Positions 54,970 to 63,800 of a stretch of 64,000 bases of DNA are shown here, piece by piece (within the stretch, counting starts at the first letter, position 1; each line of letters begins with the position of its first letter). The translations under genes were made by a program, and so were the position numbers. The notes beneath the pieces were generated by a model that had not been told where the DNA came from, ran no database searches, and saw only the letters and a program-made list of their open reading frames with translations. Source of the stretch: Phycicoccus avicenniae (GTDB lineage: Bacteria; Actinomycetota; Actinomycetes; Actinomycetales; Dermatophilaceae); contig NZ_JAGSNF010000015.1 of NCBI RefSeq assembly GCF_018139485.1, forward strand, positions 62,001-126,000, read 5' to 3'.

Positions 54970-55097
54970 CGGACCATGCCGTGGACGACCGCCCGCATCT
55001 GCTCGCGGTTCGCCGTCTCGCGCACCTCCCGCTGCGTCGCGTGGACGCGGCGTTCGTGCAGGGAGCGGCGGACCTGCTGCATCCGTCGGTGGTACAT
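54966..55097 (-). CDS. small basic protein directly downstream of whiB7
   Basis: A 43-codon ORF, MYHRRMQQVRRSLHERRVHA..., rich in Arg, Gln and His and predicted to be one long helix. AGGAGA lies 5 nt before the ATG, a good ribosome site. It follows the whiB7 stop by 43 nt on the same strand and is coupled to the next small ORF. Function unknown; nucleic-acid or ribosome binding would fit its composition. Confidence 0.55.
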   Translation of the reverse strand: MYHRRMQQVRRSLHERRVHATQREVRETANREQMRAVVHGMVR

Positions 55098-55140
55098 GTC
55101 GTTCTCCTGTCGGGTCGTGCTCGTGTGTGGTGGGTCGCCC

Positions 55141-55428
55141 TCAGGCGGCGACCTCGGACTTGCGGGGGCGCCCCCGGGGCCGCTTGCGCGCCACGGTGAC
55201 TCCCTGGACGAAGTACTCCCCGCCCCAGACGCCCCACGGTTCGCGCCGCTCCAGGGCGCCGGCGAGGCAGCTCCGGCGGACCGGGCAGTCCTCGCAGAGC
55301 GCCTTGGCGAACTCGACACCCTCGGGGGTGTCGGCGAACCACACCTCGGGGTCGTTCTCGCGGCAGGGGACTCCGAGACCGTCGGTCACGGACTCCTCGC
55401 GCAGGTCGATGAGGTCGGTCAGCTGCAT
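55141..55428 (-). CDS. whiB7: WhiB family redox-sensing transcriptional activator WhiB7
   Basis: A 95-residue iron-sulfur activator that works with the primary sigma factor to switch on intrinsic antibiotic-resistance genes. Cluster ligands are Cys22, Cys45, Cys48 and Cys54 (VPCREN, CEDCPVRRSC). The sigma-binding turn EPWGVWGGE is at 63-71, and the WhiB7-specific AT-hook RPRGRPRK at 83-90. AAGGAGGTG lies 9 nt before the ATG. The frame is open upstream, but this ribosome site marks the start. Expression is shaped by the long leader described separately. Confidence 0.97.
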   Translation of the reverse strand: MQLTDLIDLREESVTDGLGVPCRENDPEVWFADTPEGVEFAKALCEDCPVRRSCLAGALERREPWGVWGGEYFVQGVTVARKRPRGRPRKSEVAA

Positions 55429-55589
55429 CGTGGGGTCACCTCCTTGCTCGGCGCGCCGGGTGTGGCGCTCGTGGGTTCCGTCGCACCCGGTCGGGTGCGG
55501 GGTATGGGGCGGGCGGTCGGTCCGTCCGGTCGTGCAGGTCATGGTCTGGTCCTCGCGTGGTTGTGGGTGTGCTCGGGCGGCACACGGAA

Positions 55590-55623
55590 GAGGCCGCGGA
55601 TCCCGGTCGGGATCCGCGGCCTC
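55590..55623 (-). terminator. attenuator hairpin in the whiB7 leader
   Basis: A perfect 15-bp stem GAGGCCGCGGATCCC / GGGATCCGCGGCCTC with a 4-nt loop, followed on the minus strand by TTCCGTG. It lies 20 nt after the upstream ORF stop, where a stalled or translating ribosome would influence it. Confidence 0.75.
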
Positions 55624-55643
55624 GAGGTGATGGCTACCTGGTG

Positions 55644-55877
55644 CTAGACAGGTGGCCCCTCGAGGCGTGGGTCCACGGAACCCTTGGCCGGGGCATCGGT
55701 GGCGGCGGCGCCGAAGGCGTGGCCGCGGTCCCGGACGTCGATACCGACGACGGACAGACCGCTCCCCTGGAGACGACCGCCGATGCCCGCGTGGATCGTG
55801 GTGGAACCGGCCCGGTCGCGAGCGCACGTCACACCGGCAGCGGTCATCGCCGCGTCGGTCATCGTCGTCGTCTCCAT
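55644..55877 (-). CDS. whiB7 leader peptide (upstream ORF)
   Basis: A 77-codon ORF starting METTTMTDAAMTAAG, with GAGGAGGGG about 7 nt before the ATG, ending TAG at 55644. It lies wholly in the leader between promoter and attenuator. A longer frame reading from 55928 exists but lacks a ribosome site. Its role is probably to sense translation rather than make a working protein. Confidence 0.65.
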   Translation of the reverse strand: METTTMTDAAMTAAGVTCARDRAGSTTIHAGIGGRLQGSGLSVVGIDVRDRGHAFGAAATDAPAKGSVDPRLEGPPV

Positions 55878-55948
55878 CGGTCCACCCCTCCTCACGGGTC
55901 TGGCGGTGTCACGCACCCGGACGGGCACGCGAGGTCTTGATGCCGAGC

Positions 55949-55988
55949 ACTGTATTGCCGCCCGATCGAGCCCGGCAACGGATTAAAC
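55949..55988 (-). promoter_or_regulatory. whiB7 promoter with AT-rich WhiB7 site
   Basis: On the minus strand: GTTTAATC (55981-55988), the -35-like TTGCCG (55973-55978), an 18-nt spacer and the -10 TACAGT (55949-55954). WhiB7-dependent promoters have an AT-rich block directly before the -35, contacted by the AT-hook. This is almost the only such block in the region, so autoregulation is likely. Confidence 0.7.
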
Positions 55989-56037
55989 GCGACCCGATCC
56001 GTGCGAGGGTCGCCCCAGTGCCGTGAACGGCTGCGGC

Positions 56038-58158
56038 TCAGTCGGATTGGCTCTCGGAAAAATCTTTCACGAGAGCCAGCACGGCGTCGCCGAACTTCTC
56101 GAGCTTGGCGGCCCCGACCCCCGGGATCCGGGACAGCTCGCGGGTGTCGGCGGGCACGCGCTCGGCGATCGCGGTGAGCGTGGCGTCGGTGAAGACCACG
56201 TACGCCGGCACCGAGGCCTCCTTCGCCGTCTCGAGCCGCCACTCGCGCAGCGTCTCGAAGAGCTGCTCGTCCATCGTCGGCGGGCACAGCGTGCAGCGCC
56301 CGATCGTGCGCTCCTTGGCCGTCGTGAGGTCGCCGCCGCACACCCGGCAGGCGGTCCGCAGCGGCGCGCTGCTCTTCGACGACGTGCCACGCCGGCGCTT
56401 CGGCGTGCTCCGGGCCCCGGCGCCGAGGACCGCCTCGGTCCCGTCGAGGAAGCGCGACGGGCGACGGGTGCCCTTCGCGCCGGGAGTCCGGGCCCGCGCG
56501 TAGCTGACGACGAGCCGCGTCCGCGCCCGGGTCAGCCCGACGTAGAGCAGGCGCCGCTCCTCCTCGATCTCGGCCGGGGTCTCGGCCATCGTGATCGGCA
56601 TGAGCCCGTCGGAGCACCCGACGAGGAAGACGGTGTCCCACTCCAGGCCCTTGGCCGCGTGCAGCGAGGCGAGCGTCACCCCCTGGACGGTGGGCGCGTG
56701 CTGGGCGGCGGCGCGCTCGTCGAGCTCGCGGACGAAGCCGGGCAGGCGGGCCTCGGCATCGGTCGCGGCGAGGTCGTCCGACAGGGCCGCGAGCGCCGAG
56801 AGGGACTCCCACCGCTCGCGGGCGGCCCCGCCGCTCGTCGGGGGCTCGCGGGTCCAGCCGGCCCCGAGCAGGACGTCGCGGACGAGGTCGGGCAGCGGGA
56901 CCTCGCCGTCGTCGGTCCGGGCGGCCCCACGCAGGAGGAGGACGGCGTCGCGGACCTCCTTGCGGGAGAAGAACCGCTCGCCGCCGCGGACGAGGTACGG
57001 GACGCCCTTCTCGGCGAGGGCGGACTCCATCTGCTCGCTCTGGCCGTTCGTGCGGAACAGGACGGCGATCTCCGAGGCGGGGTGGCCGTCGGCGACGAGG
57101 CCGGCGACACGGGCCGCGACGCCCTCGGCCTCCGCGGGGTCGTCGTCGGCGACGACGAGCTCGGGCTGCGGCCCCTCCTCACGCTGGGCCCGCAGCTCGA
57201 CCGACCCGGAGCGTCGGCCGCCACCGGGCGTGCGGAGCAGGAGGTTCGCGAGGGTGACGACCTGCGGGGTGGAGCGGTAGTTGCGGACGAGCTCGACGAC
57301 GCGCGCCTGCGGGAAGCGGCTGCGGAAGCCGAGGAGGTGCTCCGGGGAGGCGCCGGTGAAGGAGTAGATCGTCTGCGCCGGGTCGCCGACGACGCACAGG
57401 TCGTCCCGCTCCCCCACCCAGAGGTCGAGCAGGGTCTGCTGGAGCCGGTTGACGTCCTGGTACTCGTCGACGACGAAGTGGCGGTACTGGCTGCGGACCG
57501 CCCGGGCGACCTCCTGGTGCTCGCCGAGGATGCCGGCGGTGAGGAGCAGGACGTCCTCGAAGTCGATGACGCCGCGGTCGCTCTTGACGTCCTCGTACGT
57601 CGCCATGAGCCGCGCCATCGCCGTGGCGTCGAGCCCGGCCGGGGGCTCGCGGCGCTGGGCGGTCGCGGCGGAGGCGTAGGTGTCGGGGGTGAGCAGCGAG
57701 ACCTTGGCCCACTCGATCTCGGACGCGAGGTCACGCACGCCCGGGGAGTCGAGCCGCAGGCGCAGCCGTCCACCCGCCTCGGCGACGGCACCCGCCTTGT
57801 GCGGCATGACCTCGGGCGCCGCCCCGCCGATCGCCTGCGGCCAGAAGTAGTGCAGCTGGCGCAGGGCCGCGGCGTGGAAGGTGCGCGCCTGGACCCCGCC
57901 GACCCCGAGGTCGCGCAGGCGGGTGCGCATCTCGCCGGCAGCCCGGGCGGTGAAGGTGACGGCGAGGACACGCTGCGGCTGGTAGGTGCCGGACAGCACC
58001 CCGTAGGCGATGCGGTGCGTGATGGCGCGGGTCTTGCCGGTGCCGGCGCCCGCGAGGACGCACATCGGGCCGCGGGGGTGGGCCGCGACCTCCCGCTGCT
58101 CGGGGTCGAGGGCGTCCAGGACCTGGTCGGCCCCGGGGTGCACGGGCAACGTCGTCAT
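56038..58158 (-). CDS. uvrD2: ATP-dependent DNA helicase UvrD2 (SF1, HRDC)
   Basis: A 706-residue 3'-5' helicase. Walker A is LAGAGTGKTRAITH (35-48), motif II VDEYQDVNRLQQ near 230, motif III GDPAQTIYSFTGAS, motif IV FVRNYRST-like, motifs V/VI in VQGVTLASLHAAKGLEWD and LLYVGLTRARTRLVVSYAR. Near 600 there are four Cys (CRVCGG...RCTLC) followed by an HRDC domain ending in IPGVGAAKLEKFGDAVLAL, the features that define UvrD2. It is divergent from mycoredoxin. TAGGAT ends 8 nt before the ATG. Confidence 0.95.
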   Translation of the reverse strand: MTTLPVHPGADQVLDALDPEQREVAAHPRGPMCVLAGAGTGKTRAITHRIAYGVLSGTYQPQRVLAVTFTARAAGEMRTRLRDLGVGGVQARTFHAAALRQLHYFWPQAIGGAAPEVMPHKAGAVAEAGGRLRLRLDSPGVRDLASEIEWAKVSLLTPDTYASAATAQRREPPAGLDATAMARLMATYEDVKSDRGVIDFEDVLLLTAGILGEHQEVARAVRSQYRHFVVDEYQDVNRLQQTLLDLWVGERDDLCVVGDPAQTIYSFTGASPEHLLGFRSRFPQARVVELVRNYRSTPQVVTLANLLLRTPGGGRRSGSVELRAQREEGPQPELVVADDDPAEAEGVAARVAGLVADGHPASEIAVLFRTNGQSEQMESALAEKGVPYLVRGGERFFSRKEVRDAVLLLRGAARTDDGEVPLPDLVRDVLLGAGWTREPPTSGGAARERWESLSALAALSDDLAATDAEARLPGFVRELDERAAAQHAPTVQGVTLASLHAAKGLEWDTVFLVGCSDGLMPITMAETPAEIEEERRLLYVGLTRARTRLVVSYARARTPGAKGTRRPSRFLDGTEAVLGAGARSTPKRRRGTSSKSSAPLRTACRVCGGDLTTAKERTIGRCTLCPPTMDEQLFETLREWRLETAKEASVPAYVVFTDATLTAIAERVPADTRELSRIPGVGAAKLEKFGDAVLALVKDFSESQSD

Positions 58159-58166
58159 CGGGTCCG

Positions 58167-58172
58167 ATCCTA
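58167..58172 (-). promoter_or_regulatory. -10 box of uvrD2
   Basis: On the minus strand TAGGAT, 8 nt, ATG at 58158. Confidence 0.5.
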
Positions 58173-58260
58173 GGTGCCGGGACCGACGGCCCGACCGGCG
58201 GGAAGAGCGGCGCCGACGACGACGTTGGCACCGCCGGACCACGACCGACCGAGGAGAACC

Positions 58261-58524
58261 ATGAGCACCCCCGCCCCGCCGACCGCCGGCACCGTCACCG
58301 TCTTCATGACCTCGTGGTGCCCCTTCTGCCGGATGCTCCGCGCCGGCCTGCAGCGTGCCGGGGTCGACTTCACGGAGGTCGACATCGAGCGCAAGCCCGA
58401 CGCCGCGGAGTTCGTCATGCTGCAGAACGGCGGGAACCAGACGGTGCCGACCGTCCTGTTCCCGGACGGCACGACGCTGACGAACCCGCCCGCCGAGGAC
58501 GTCGCCGCCCGCCTGTCCGCCTGA
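58261..58524 (+). CDS. mrx1: mycoredoxin
   Basis: An 87-residue glutaredoxin-like protein of the Mrx1 type, which reduces mycothiol-mixed disulfides. The active site is WCPFC in FMTSWCPFCRML (residues 16-27), with the cis-Pro in NQTVPTVLFPDG. GAGGAGA lies 3-4 nt before the ATG. Adjacent to uvrD2 and nudC as in mycobacteria (Rv3198A). The presence of this gene implies mycothiol as the low-molecular-weight thiol. Confidence 0.95.
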   Translation: MSTPAPPTAGTVTVFMTSWCPFCRMLRAGLQRAGVDFTEVDIERKPDAAEFVMLQNGGNQTVPTVLFPDGTTLTNPPAEDVAARLSA

Positions 58525-58580
58525 CCGCGCGTGCCCCGGCCCCGGCCGGGGGGTCCGTGGTGTCCGCGCCCCGGCGGGCG

Positions 58581-58634
58581 CGTGCTACGGCGCAGTACTG
58601 GTCCTGATCCCGACCGGTGCCGCGCCGTAGCGCG
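58581..58634. terminator. bidirectional hairpin between mrx1 and nudC
   Basis: GCTACGGCGC (58584-58593) pairs with GCGCCGTAGC (58622-58631), extended by flanking GC and by inner TGGTC/GACC. It lies between two convergent stops and can serve both. Confidence 0.7.
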
Positions 58635-58646
58635 CGCTTGCGGGGG

Positions 58647-59570
58647 TCAGCGGAGGGGGATCTCGGGGGCGTCGAGGGGGCCGCCGAACCAGTGTTCGAT
58701 GAGCCGCCGGGCGATGGACACCCGCCCCGGCACGACGACCGACTCCTCTGCGACGGCCGCGACGAGCTCGTCCCGGGTGAACCACCGGGCCGCGGCGATC
58801 TCGTCCTCCTGGAGGCGCAGGTCGGTGCCGAGCGCCCGCGCCCGGAACCCGAGCATGAGCGAGGCGGGGAAGGGCCACGGCTGGTCGCCCAGGTAGGTGA
58901 CGTCGGTGACCCCGATGCCGACCTCCTCACCGACCTCCCGCTCGACCGCCGCGGAGAGCGTCTCCCCGGGCTCGACGAACCCCGCGAGCACCGACATCCC
59001 GCGCCCGCGGAAGGCACGGTTGCGCGCGAGCAGGATGCGGTCGGCGTCGTCGACGACGGCCATGATGACGGCCATGTCGGTCCGCGGGTAGTGGTCGCTG
59101 CCGTCCTCGGGGCAGCTGCGCACCCAGCCGGCGTGGGCCGCCACGGTGCGAGCGCCGCAGCGCGGGCAGTGACCGTGCGTCCGGTGCCAGTTGGCGAGCG
59201 CGAGGGTCGTCGCGAAGAGCGACGCACCCAGGTCGTCGAGCAGGGCCCCGGCCTCGCGGAGCGTGCGCTCGTCCGGCGCCTGCTCCTCCCTCGCCAAGTG
59301 GACGACCCCGACGTGGGCCCGCCCGCCCGCCTCGCCGAGGTAGACGGCGAGCCGCTCGACGTCGCCGGGCTCGGGGGCGTCGAGGACGAGCCGGACACCG
59401 CCGTCGGCGGTCTCGTGAACGGGGGTGGCCGTGCCGTGGAGTCGGAAGACCCGCGTCGCGTCGTCCCCCAGCAGCCGCGGCAGCAGGTCGGGGTCGCGCA
59501 GCTCGGAGCGGCGGTCGATCGCCATCCGGGTCAGCGCGACGTCGGGAAGAGATCGTCCGGCACCGGCCAC
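58647..59570 (-). CDS. nudC: NADH pyrophosphatase (NudC type)
   Basis: A 307-residue NUDIX enzyme that splits NADH and can remove NAD caps from RNA. The zinc ribbon CPRCGARTVAAHAGWVRSCP, the Nudix box GFVEPGETLSAAVEREVGEEVG, and the NADH-specific QPWPFPASLM are all present. The GTG at 59570 is chosen because TAGGGT ends 7 nt upstream; an ATG ten codons earlier (59600) overlaps the promoter. Divergent from the phosphotransferase-like gene. Confidence 0.95.
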   Translation of the reverse strand: MAGAGRSLPDVALTRMAIDRRSELRDPDLLPRLLGDDATRVFRLHGTATPVHETADGGVRLVLDAPEPGDVERLAVYLGEAGGRAHVGVVHLAREEQAPDERTLREAGALLDDLGASLFATTLALANWHRTHGHCPRCGARTVAAHAGWVRSCPEDGSDHYPRTDMAVIMAVVDDADRILLARNRAFRGRGMSVLAGFVEPGETLSAAVEREVGEEVGIGVTDVTYLGDQPWPFPASLMLGFRARALGTDLRLQEDEIAAARWFTRDELVAAVAEESVVVPGRVSIARRLIEHWFGGPLDAPEIPLR

Positions 59571-59577
59571 GGCTCCC

Positions 59578-59583
59578 ACCCTA
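59578..59583 (-). promoter_or_regulatory. -10 box of nudC
   Basis: On the minus strand TAGGGT, 7 nt, GTG at 59570. Confidence 0.5.
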
Positions 59584-59599
59584 CGGGCCGCGGCGGGCA

Positions 59600-59605
59600 T
59601 ACCGT
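59600..59605 (+). promoter_or_regulatory. -10 box of the phosphotransferase-like gene
   Basis: TACCGT, 6 nt, GTG at 59612. It faces the nudC box 17 bp away. Confidence 0.45.
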
Positions 59606-59611
59606 GGCGGG

Positions 59612-60886
59612 GTGGAGCGCAGCCCAGCCTTTCTCGCGGCCCTGGCCGGCGCCGCGGTGCCCGGCCTCGAGCCGGTGACCGTCGAGGCGATCGCGAGCAC
59701 TCCGGACCAGTCGTTCGACGTCGCGTTCGTCCAGGACCAGGAGCACCGCCGCTGGGTCGTGCGCGCTCCCCGGACCGACGTCGCGGGGGCCGAGATGGAC
59801 CGCACCGTCGCCCTCCTCGGGCTGCTCGCCCGGAGGGTGCCGTTCGCGGTGCCCGCCCCCCGAGGCTTCGTCGCCCTCGACGAGGGCGGGCGCGCCGCGG
59901 TCTACCCCTTCCTGCCCGGCCACGCGCTCGACCTCGGCGAGCTGCCGCACGGCCCCGGCCTCGCCGTCGCTCTGGGCCGGGCCCTGGCCGCCCTCCACGA
60001 CCTCGACCCGGCGGTCTACGAGGAGGCCGGGGTCCCCACGTACGACGCCGACGCCTACCGCACCCGCCGGCTCGCCGAACTGGACCGTGCGGCGGCGACG
60101 GGCCGGGTGCCGACGACCCTCCTCGGACGCTGGGAGGAGGCGCTCGAGGACGTCTCCCTGTGGCGGTTCGCCGCGACCCCCGTCCACGGCGCGGTCTCCG
60201 GGGAGCACCTCCTCGCCGTGTTCGACGACGAGCGGGACGCCTCGAGCGGACGTGTCGCCGCCCTCACCGGTTGGGAGAACGCCAAGGTCGCCGACCCGGC
60301 CGACGACTTCGCCCCCCTCGTCGAGGAGGCGTCCACCGAGGCGGTCGAGACGGTCCTCGAGGCCTACGCCCACCACCGCTCGGAGCGCCCGGACGGCAAC
60401 CTGCTCGTGCGGGCCCGGCTCGGGTCGGAGCTCGGGCTGCTCGCGCGGCTCATGGCCGCGCTCGGGCGCCGGGACCAGGGCGCGGTCGAGGTGCTGTCGA
60501 CGCAGCTGCGGCGGCTGGACGACGCGGTCCACGCGGCCGAGGACGGCGACGGCCGCGGTCTCTCGCTGCGTCCGGTGACGGTGCGCTCCCGCCGCGGTCC
60601 GGTCCCGCTCGAGGACGGTCCGCGGGAGCCCGCCGGAGCCGCATCCGAGGACCGGCGGCGGGACGACGACACCGCAGAGCTCACCCCGGCCGACGCCGGA
60701 GCGTCCCCGGCCACGGGCGACGTTCCGGACGACCCCGCGGGCACCGACTCCGGCACCGCCGGCACGGACACCGCCGACGAACCGCCGGCCGGCGCCGACA
60801 CCGCGTCCACCGGGGCCGCGCCGGACGACGGCACGGTTCCCGACGGCGGGGTCAGCGCCGACGCGCCGCGGCGAGAGCCCGGCTGA
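59612..60886 (+). CDS. phosphotransferase-fold protein lacking catalytic residues
   Basis: A 424-residue protein of the aminoglycoside/macrolide phosphotransferase fold. AVYPFLPGHAL and ALAALHDLDP are typical, but the catalytic loop reads VHGAVSGEHLL instead of HGDxxxxN, and the DxD/DFG-like part reads GWENAKVADPADDFAPL. The Asp and Asn needed for phosphate transfer are thus absent, so it is probably a pseudokinase. The last 120 residues are a disordered tail rich in Thr, Asp, Ala and Gly. Its 3' end overlaps the helicase-nuclease gene by 35 nt. Confidence 0.75.
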   Translation: MERSPAFLAALAGAAVPGLEPVTVEAIASTPDQSFDVAFVQDQEHRRWVVRAPRTDVAGAEMDRTVALLGLLARRVPFAVPAPRGFVALDEGGRAAVYPFLPGHALDLGELPHGPGLAVALGRALAALHDLDPAVYEEAGVPTYDADAYRTRRLAELDRAAATGRVPTTLLGRWEEALEDVSLWRFAATPVHGAVSGEHLLAVFDDERDASSGRVAALTGWENAKVADPADDFAPLVEEASTEAVETVLEAYAHHRSERPDGNLLVRARLGSELGLLARLMAALGRRDQGAVEVLSTQLRRLDDAVHAAEDGDGRGLSLRPVTVRSRRGPVPLEDGPREPAGAASEDRRRDDDTAELTPADAGASPATGDVPDDPAGTDSGTAGTDTADEPPAGADTASTGAAPDDGTVPDGGVSADAPRREPG

Positions 60887-63800
60887 TCGCCTCCTCGTCG
60901 GGCAGGTCCGGCCAGGTCGTCTCCCCCGTCGCCGCGTGGAAGAACGCCCCGCGCACCCGGGACGGGTCGACCCCCCGCAGCCGGGCCCAGGCGAGCCGGT
61001 AGGCCCCGAGCTGCAGGGCGCGCACCTCGGCCCGGCGACCGGACGGCGGCGCCCCCGTCTTCCAGTCGACGACGGTCCACACGGGGTCGCCGTCCTCGTC
61101 GACGTCCTCGAAGACCGCGTCCACCCTCCCCCGCACGGCGATGCCGTCGACGACCGTCTCGACACTCGTCTCGACCTCCGTGGGCGTACGGGCGGCCCAC
61201 TCGGACGCGAGGAAGGCGTCCCGGAGCCGGTCGAGGTCCTCGGCGCCGGCGTCCTCGTCCGCCGATCCGGGCAGCGCGTCGACGTCGACGATGGCGGCCC
61301 GCGCGAAGTGCTCCTCCACCCACGCGTGGAACGCGGTCCCGCGGCGGGCGGCGAGGGCCGGGGGCGTGGGCATCGGACGACGGAGGGTGGCGGTGAAGGC
61401 CTCGGGGTCGTCGGCGAGCGAGACCAGGGCCGACGTCGACAGGTGCGGTGGGAGCGAGACCTCGACGTCCCCACCGCCGCGCCGCGCCCGGCGCTCGGCG
61501 AGGAGCAGTCGCACCTCCTCGTCCCAGCGGCCGCGCTGCGGACCGCCGGCGGGACGTCCACCCGCGGCCGACACCGCGTCGGCGACGTCCCGGGCGGGAC
61601 CGAGCAGCCGGTCGCGCCGCTCGAGATGGTCCGGCGTCGGCCACTCCACGGCGACCGCCTGCGCCGTCGCCGGGTTCTCCGGCCTCGGGTCGTCCGTCGG
61701 CGGCATGTCGACCCACGGGCCGGGGGCGAGCGTGCCGCCGGCGTCCCGGACCTCGGTGAGGAAGCGGGAGGTGACCCGAGGCGTCGAGGCCGTGCCCCAG
61801 ACGTGGGCGCTGAGCAGCAGGTCGTGCCGGGCGCGCGTCGCCGCGACGTAGGCGAGCCGGCGCTCCTCGACGACACCGTGGTCGGCCGCGACCCGGGTGA
61901 AGCGCTCGAAGGCCTGCTGGAGGCTGTCCCATTCGTGCGGGTCGGACCAGCCGAACCGCGGCAGGCCCGCGCAGTCGCCGCGCAGGTCGTACGGCAGCGT
62001 CGCGAGACCGGTGAGCCACGCCTTGTCGGAGGGGTCGGTGTGCCCCCACTCGTCGCCGACGACCTTGCCCTGGGTGGCCGAGTGCGCCGGGAAGGACGCC
62101 TCGACGAGACCGGGGACGGCGACGACGTCCCACTCCAGGCCCTTCGCGGCGTGCACGGTCATCACCTGGACGGCGTCGGGGCGGGCCTCGACCCAGCCGA
62201 GGTCGAGCCCGCGCTCCTCGTCGACGGCGGCCTCGAGCCACGCGAGGAAGCCCCCGAGGCTCGCCCGGTCGGCGCTCGCCGAGAAGGTCGCGGCGACGTC
62301 GGCGAAGGCGTCGAGGTGGGCCCGCGCGGCGCCGGGGGTGTAGCCGGGGCGGGCGAGCACCTCGATGTCGAGGCCGAGCGCGACCTCGGCCTCGGCGACG
62401 AGCTCGGCGAGGCCGAGCGCGGTCAGACCGCGCAGCCGGTGCACCGCCGCCCCGAGCCCGCTGAGTCGGGACAGGGCCGCGCCGGACAGCCGTTCGCCGT
62501 CCCGACCGACCCAGTCGGGCCCGGGCAGGTGCTCGAGGGCCTCGACGATGCTCGCGCGGTCGCCCGCCTCGGGGTCCAGGTCGGCCCCGCGGGCGCGGTG
62601 CGTCCCGTCGTAAAGGGCCCGTGACCAGGCGCCGAGGCCGTCGAGGTCGGCGGCACCGAGCCGGCAGGACGGGCCGGTGAGCAGGCGCATGAGCCGGTCA
62701 CCCCGGCCGGGGTCCGCGACGACATGGAGGAGGGCGACGAGGTCGGCGACCTCGGGGGTGTGCAGCAGGCCGCCGAGCCCGACGACCTCGTAGGCGACCC
62801 CGGCGGCCTCGAGGGCGTCGACGACGGGGTCGAACTGCGAGCGCTTGCGGCACAGCACCGCGGCGCTCGAGCGACCGGGCCGTGCGCGCCGGGCCTGCAG
62901 CCACCCGACGAGGTGCTCGGCCTCGTCGCGGGCCGTCTCCAGCCTGGCCGTCGCGACGTGGCCGGGCCCGGCGTCGGGGCGTGGGTCCAGTGGGCGGACC
63001 TCGACGGGGGTCGTCGCGGCGAGCGGGCCGGCGAGGACGTTGGCGGCGTCGAGGACGGTCCGGTCGTTGCGCCAGCTCGTCGACAGGTGGAGCACGGCCG
63101 CGTCGCCGGCGTGGCCGAAGTCGGTGCGGAACCGGTCGAGCGTCGTCGCCGACGCACCGCGCCAGCCGTAGATCGACTGGTGGGGGTCCCCGACGGCGGT
63201 GACCGGCGAGGGTGCACCCGGGGCGACGAAGAGCGCCTGGAGCAGGCGGAGCTGCGCCTCGGAGGTGTCCTGGAACTCGTCGAGGAACACCGCCTTGTAC
63301 CGGGCCCGCTCGGCCGCGCCGACCTGCGGGACGGTCGTCGCGAGCCGGGCCGCGACGGCCATCCGGTCGGCGAAGTCCATCGCGTCCCGCGACCGCTTGA
63401 GCCGGTGGTAGGCCTCGACGACGGGGACGACGGCCGCCCGCTGGCGCAGGACGTCCATCTGCTCGCGCAGCGGGTGCTTCCTCTTCTTCGTCCCCTCGCC
63501 CGGCGGCACGGCCTCGAGGGTGGCGACGACCTCGGCGAGATGCGCGGCGACGTCGTGCGGTTCGACGAGGTGCTCGGCCATCTCGCCGGCGAGGTCGACG
63601 ACGGCCGTCGTCACCGTCGACTCGGCCTTGTCGACGACGTCCATCGGACCGTCCCAGGCGACGACGGCGTCGTGCGCGAACTGCCACGCCGCGGCCTCGG
63701 TGAGCAGTCGACTCTCGGGCTCGACGCCCACCCGCAGGCCGTGCTCGCGGACGATCCGTCCGGCGTACGCGTGGTAGGTCGAGACGTCCGGGGTGTCGTC

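Larger units (their letters stand above)
55429..55942 (-). promoter_or_regulatory. whiB7 5' leader (about 515 nt, attenuator-type)
   Basis: Between the promoter and whiB7 lie, in order, a 77-codon upstream ORF with a strong ribosome site, a stop at 55644, a 15-bp hairpin at 55590-55623, then about 160 nt to whiB7. In mycobacteria and Streptomyces the whiB7 leader works by attenuation: stalling of ribosomes in the upstream ORF by antibiotics lets transcription pass the terminator. The layout here is the same; function is inferred. Confidence 0.75.
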
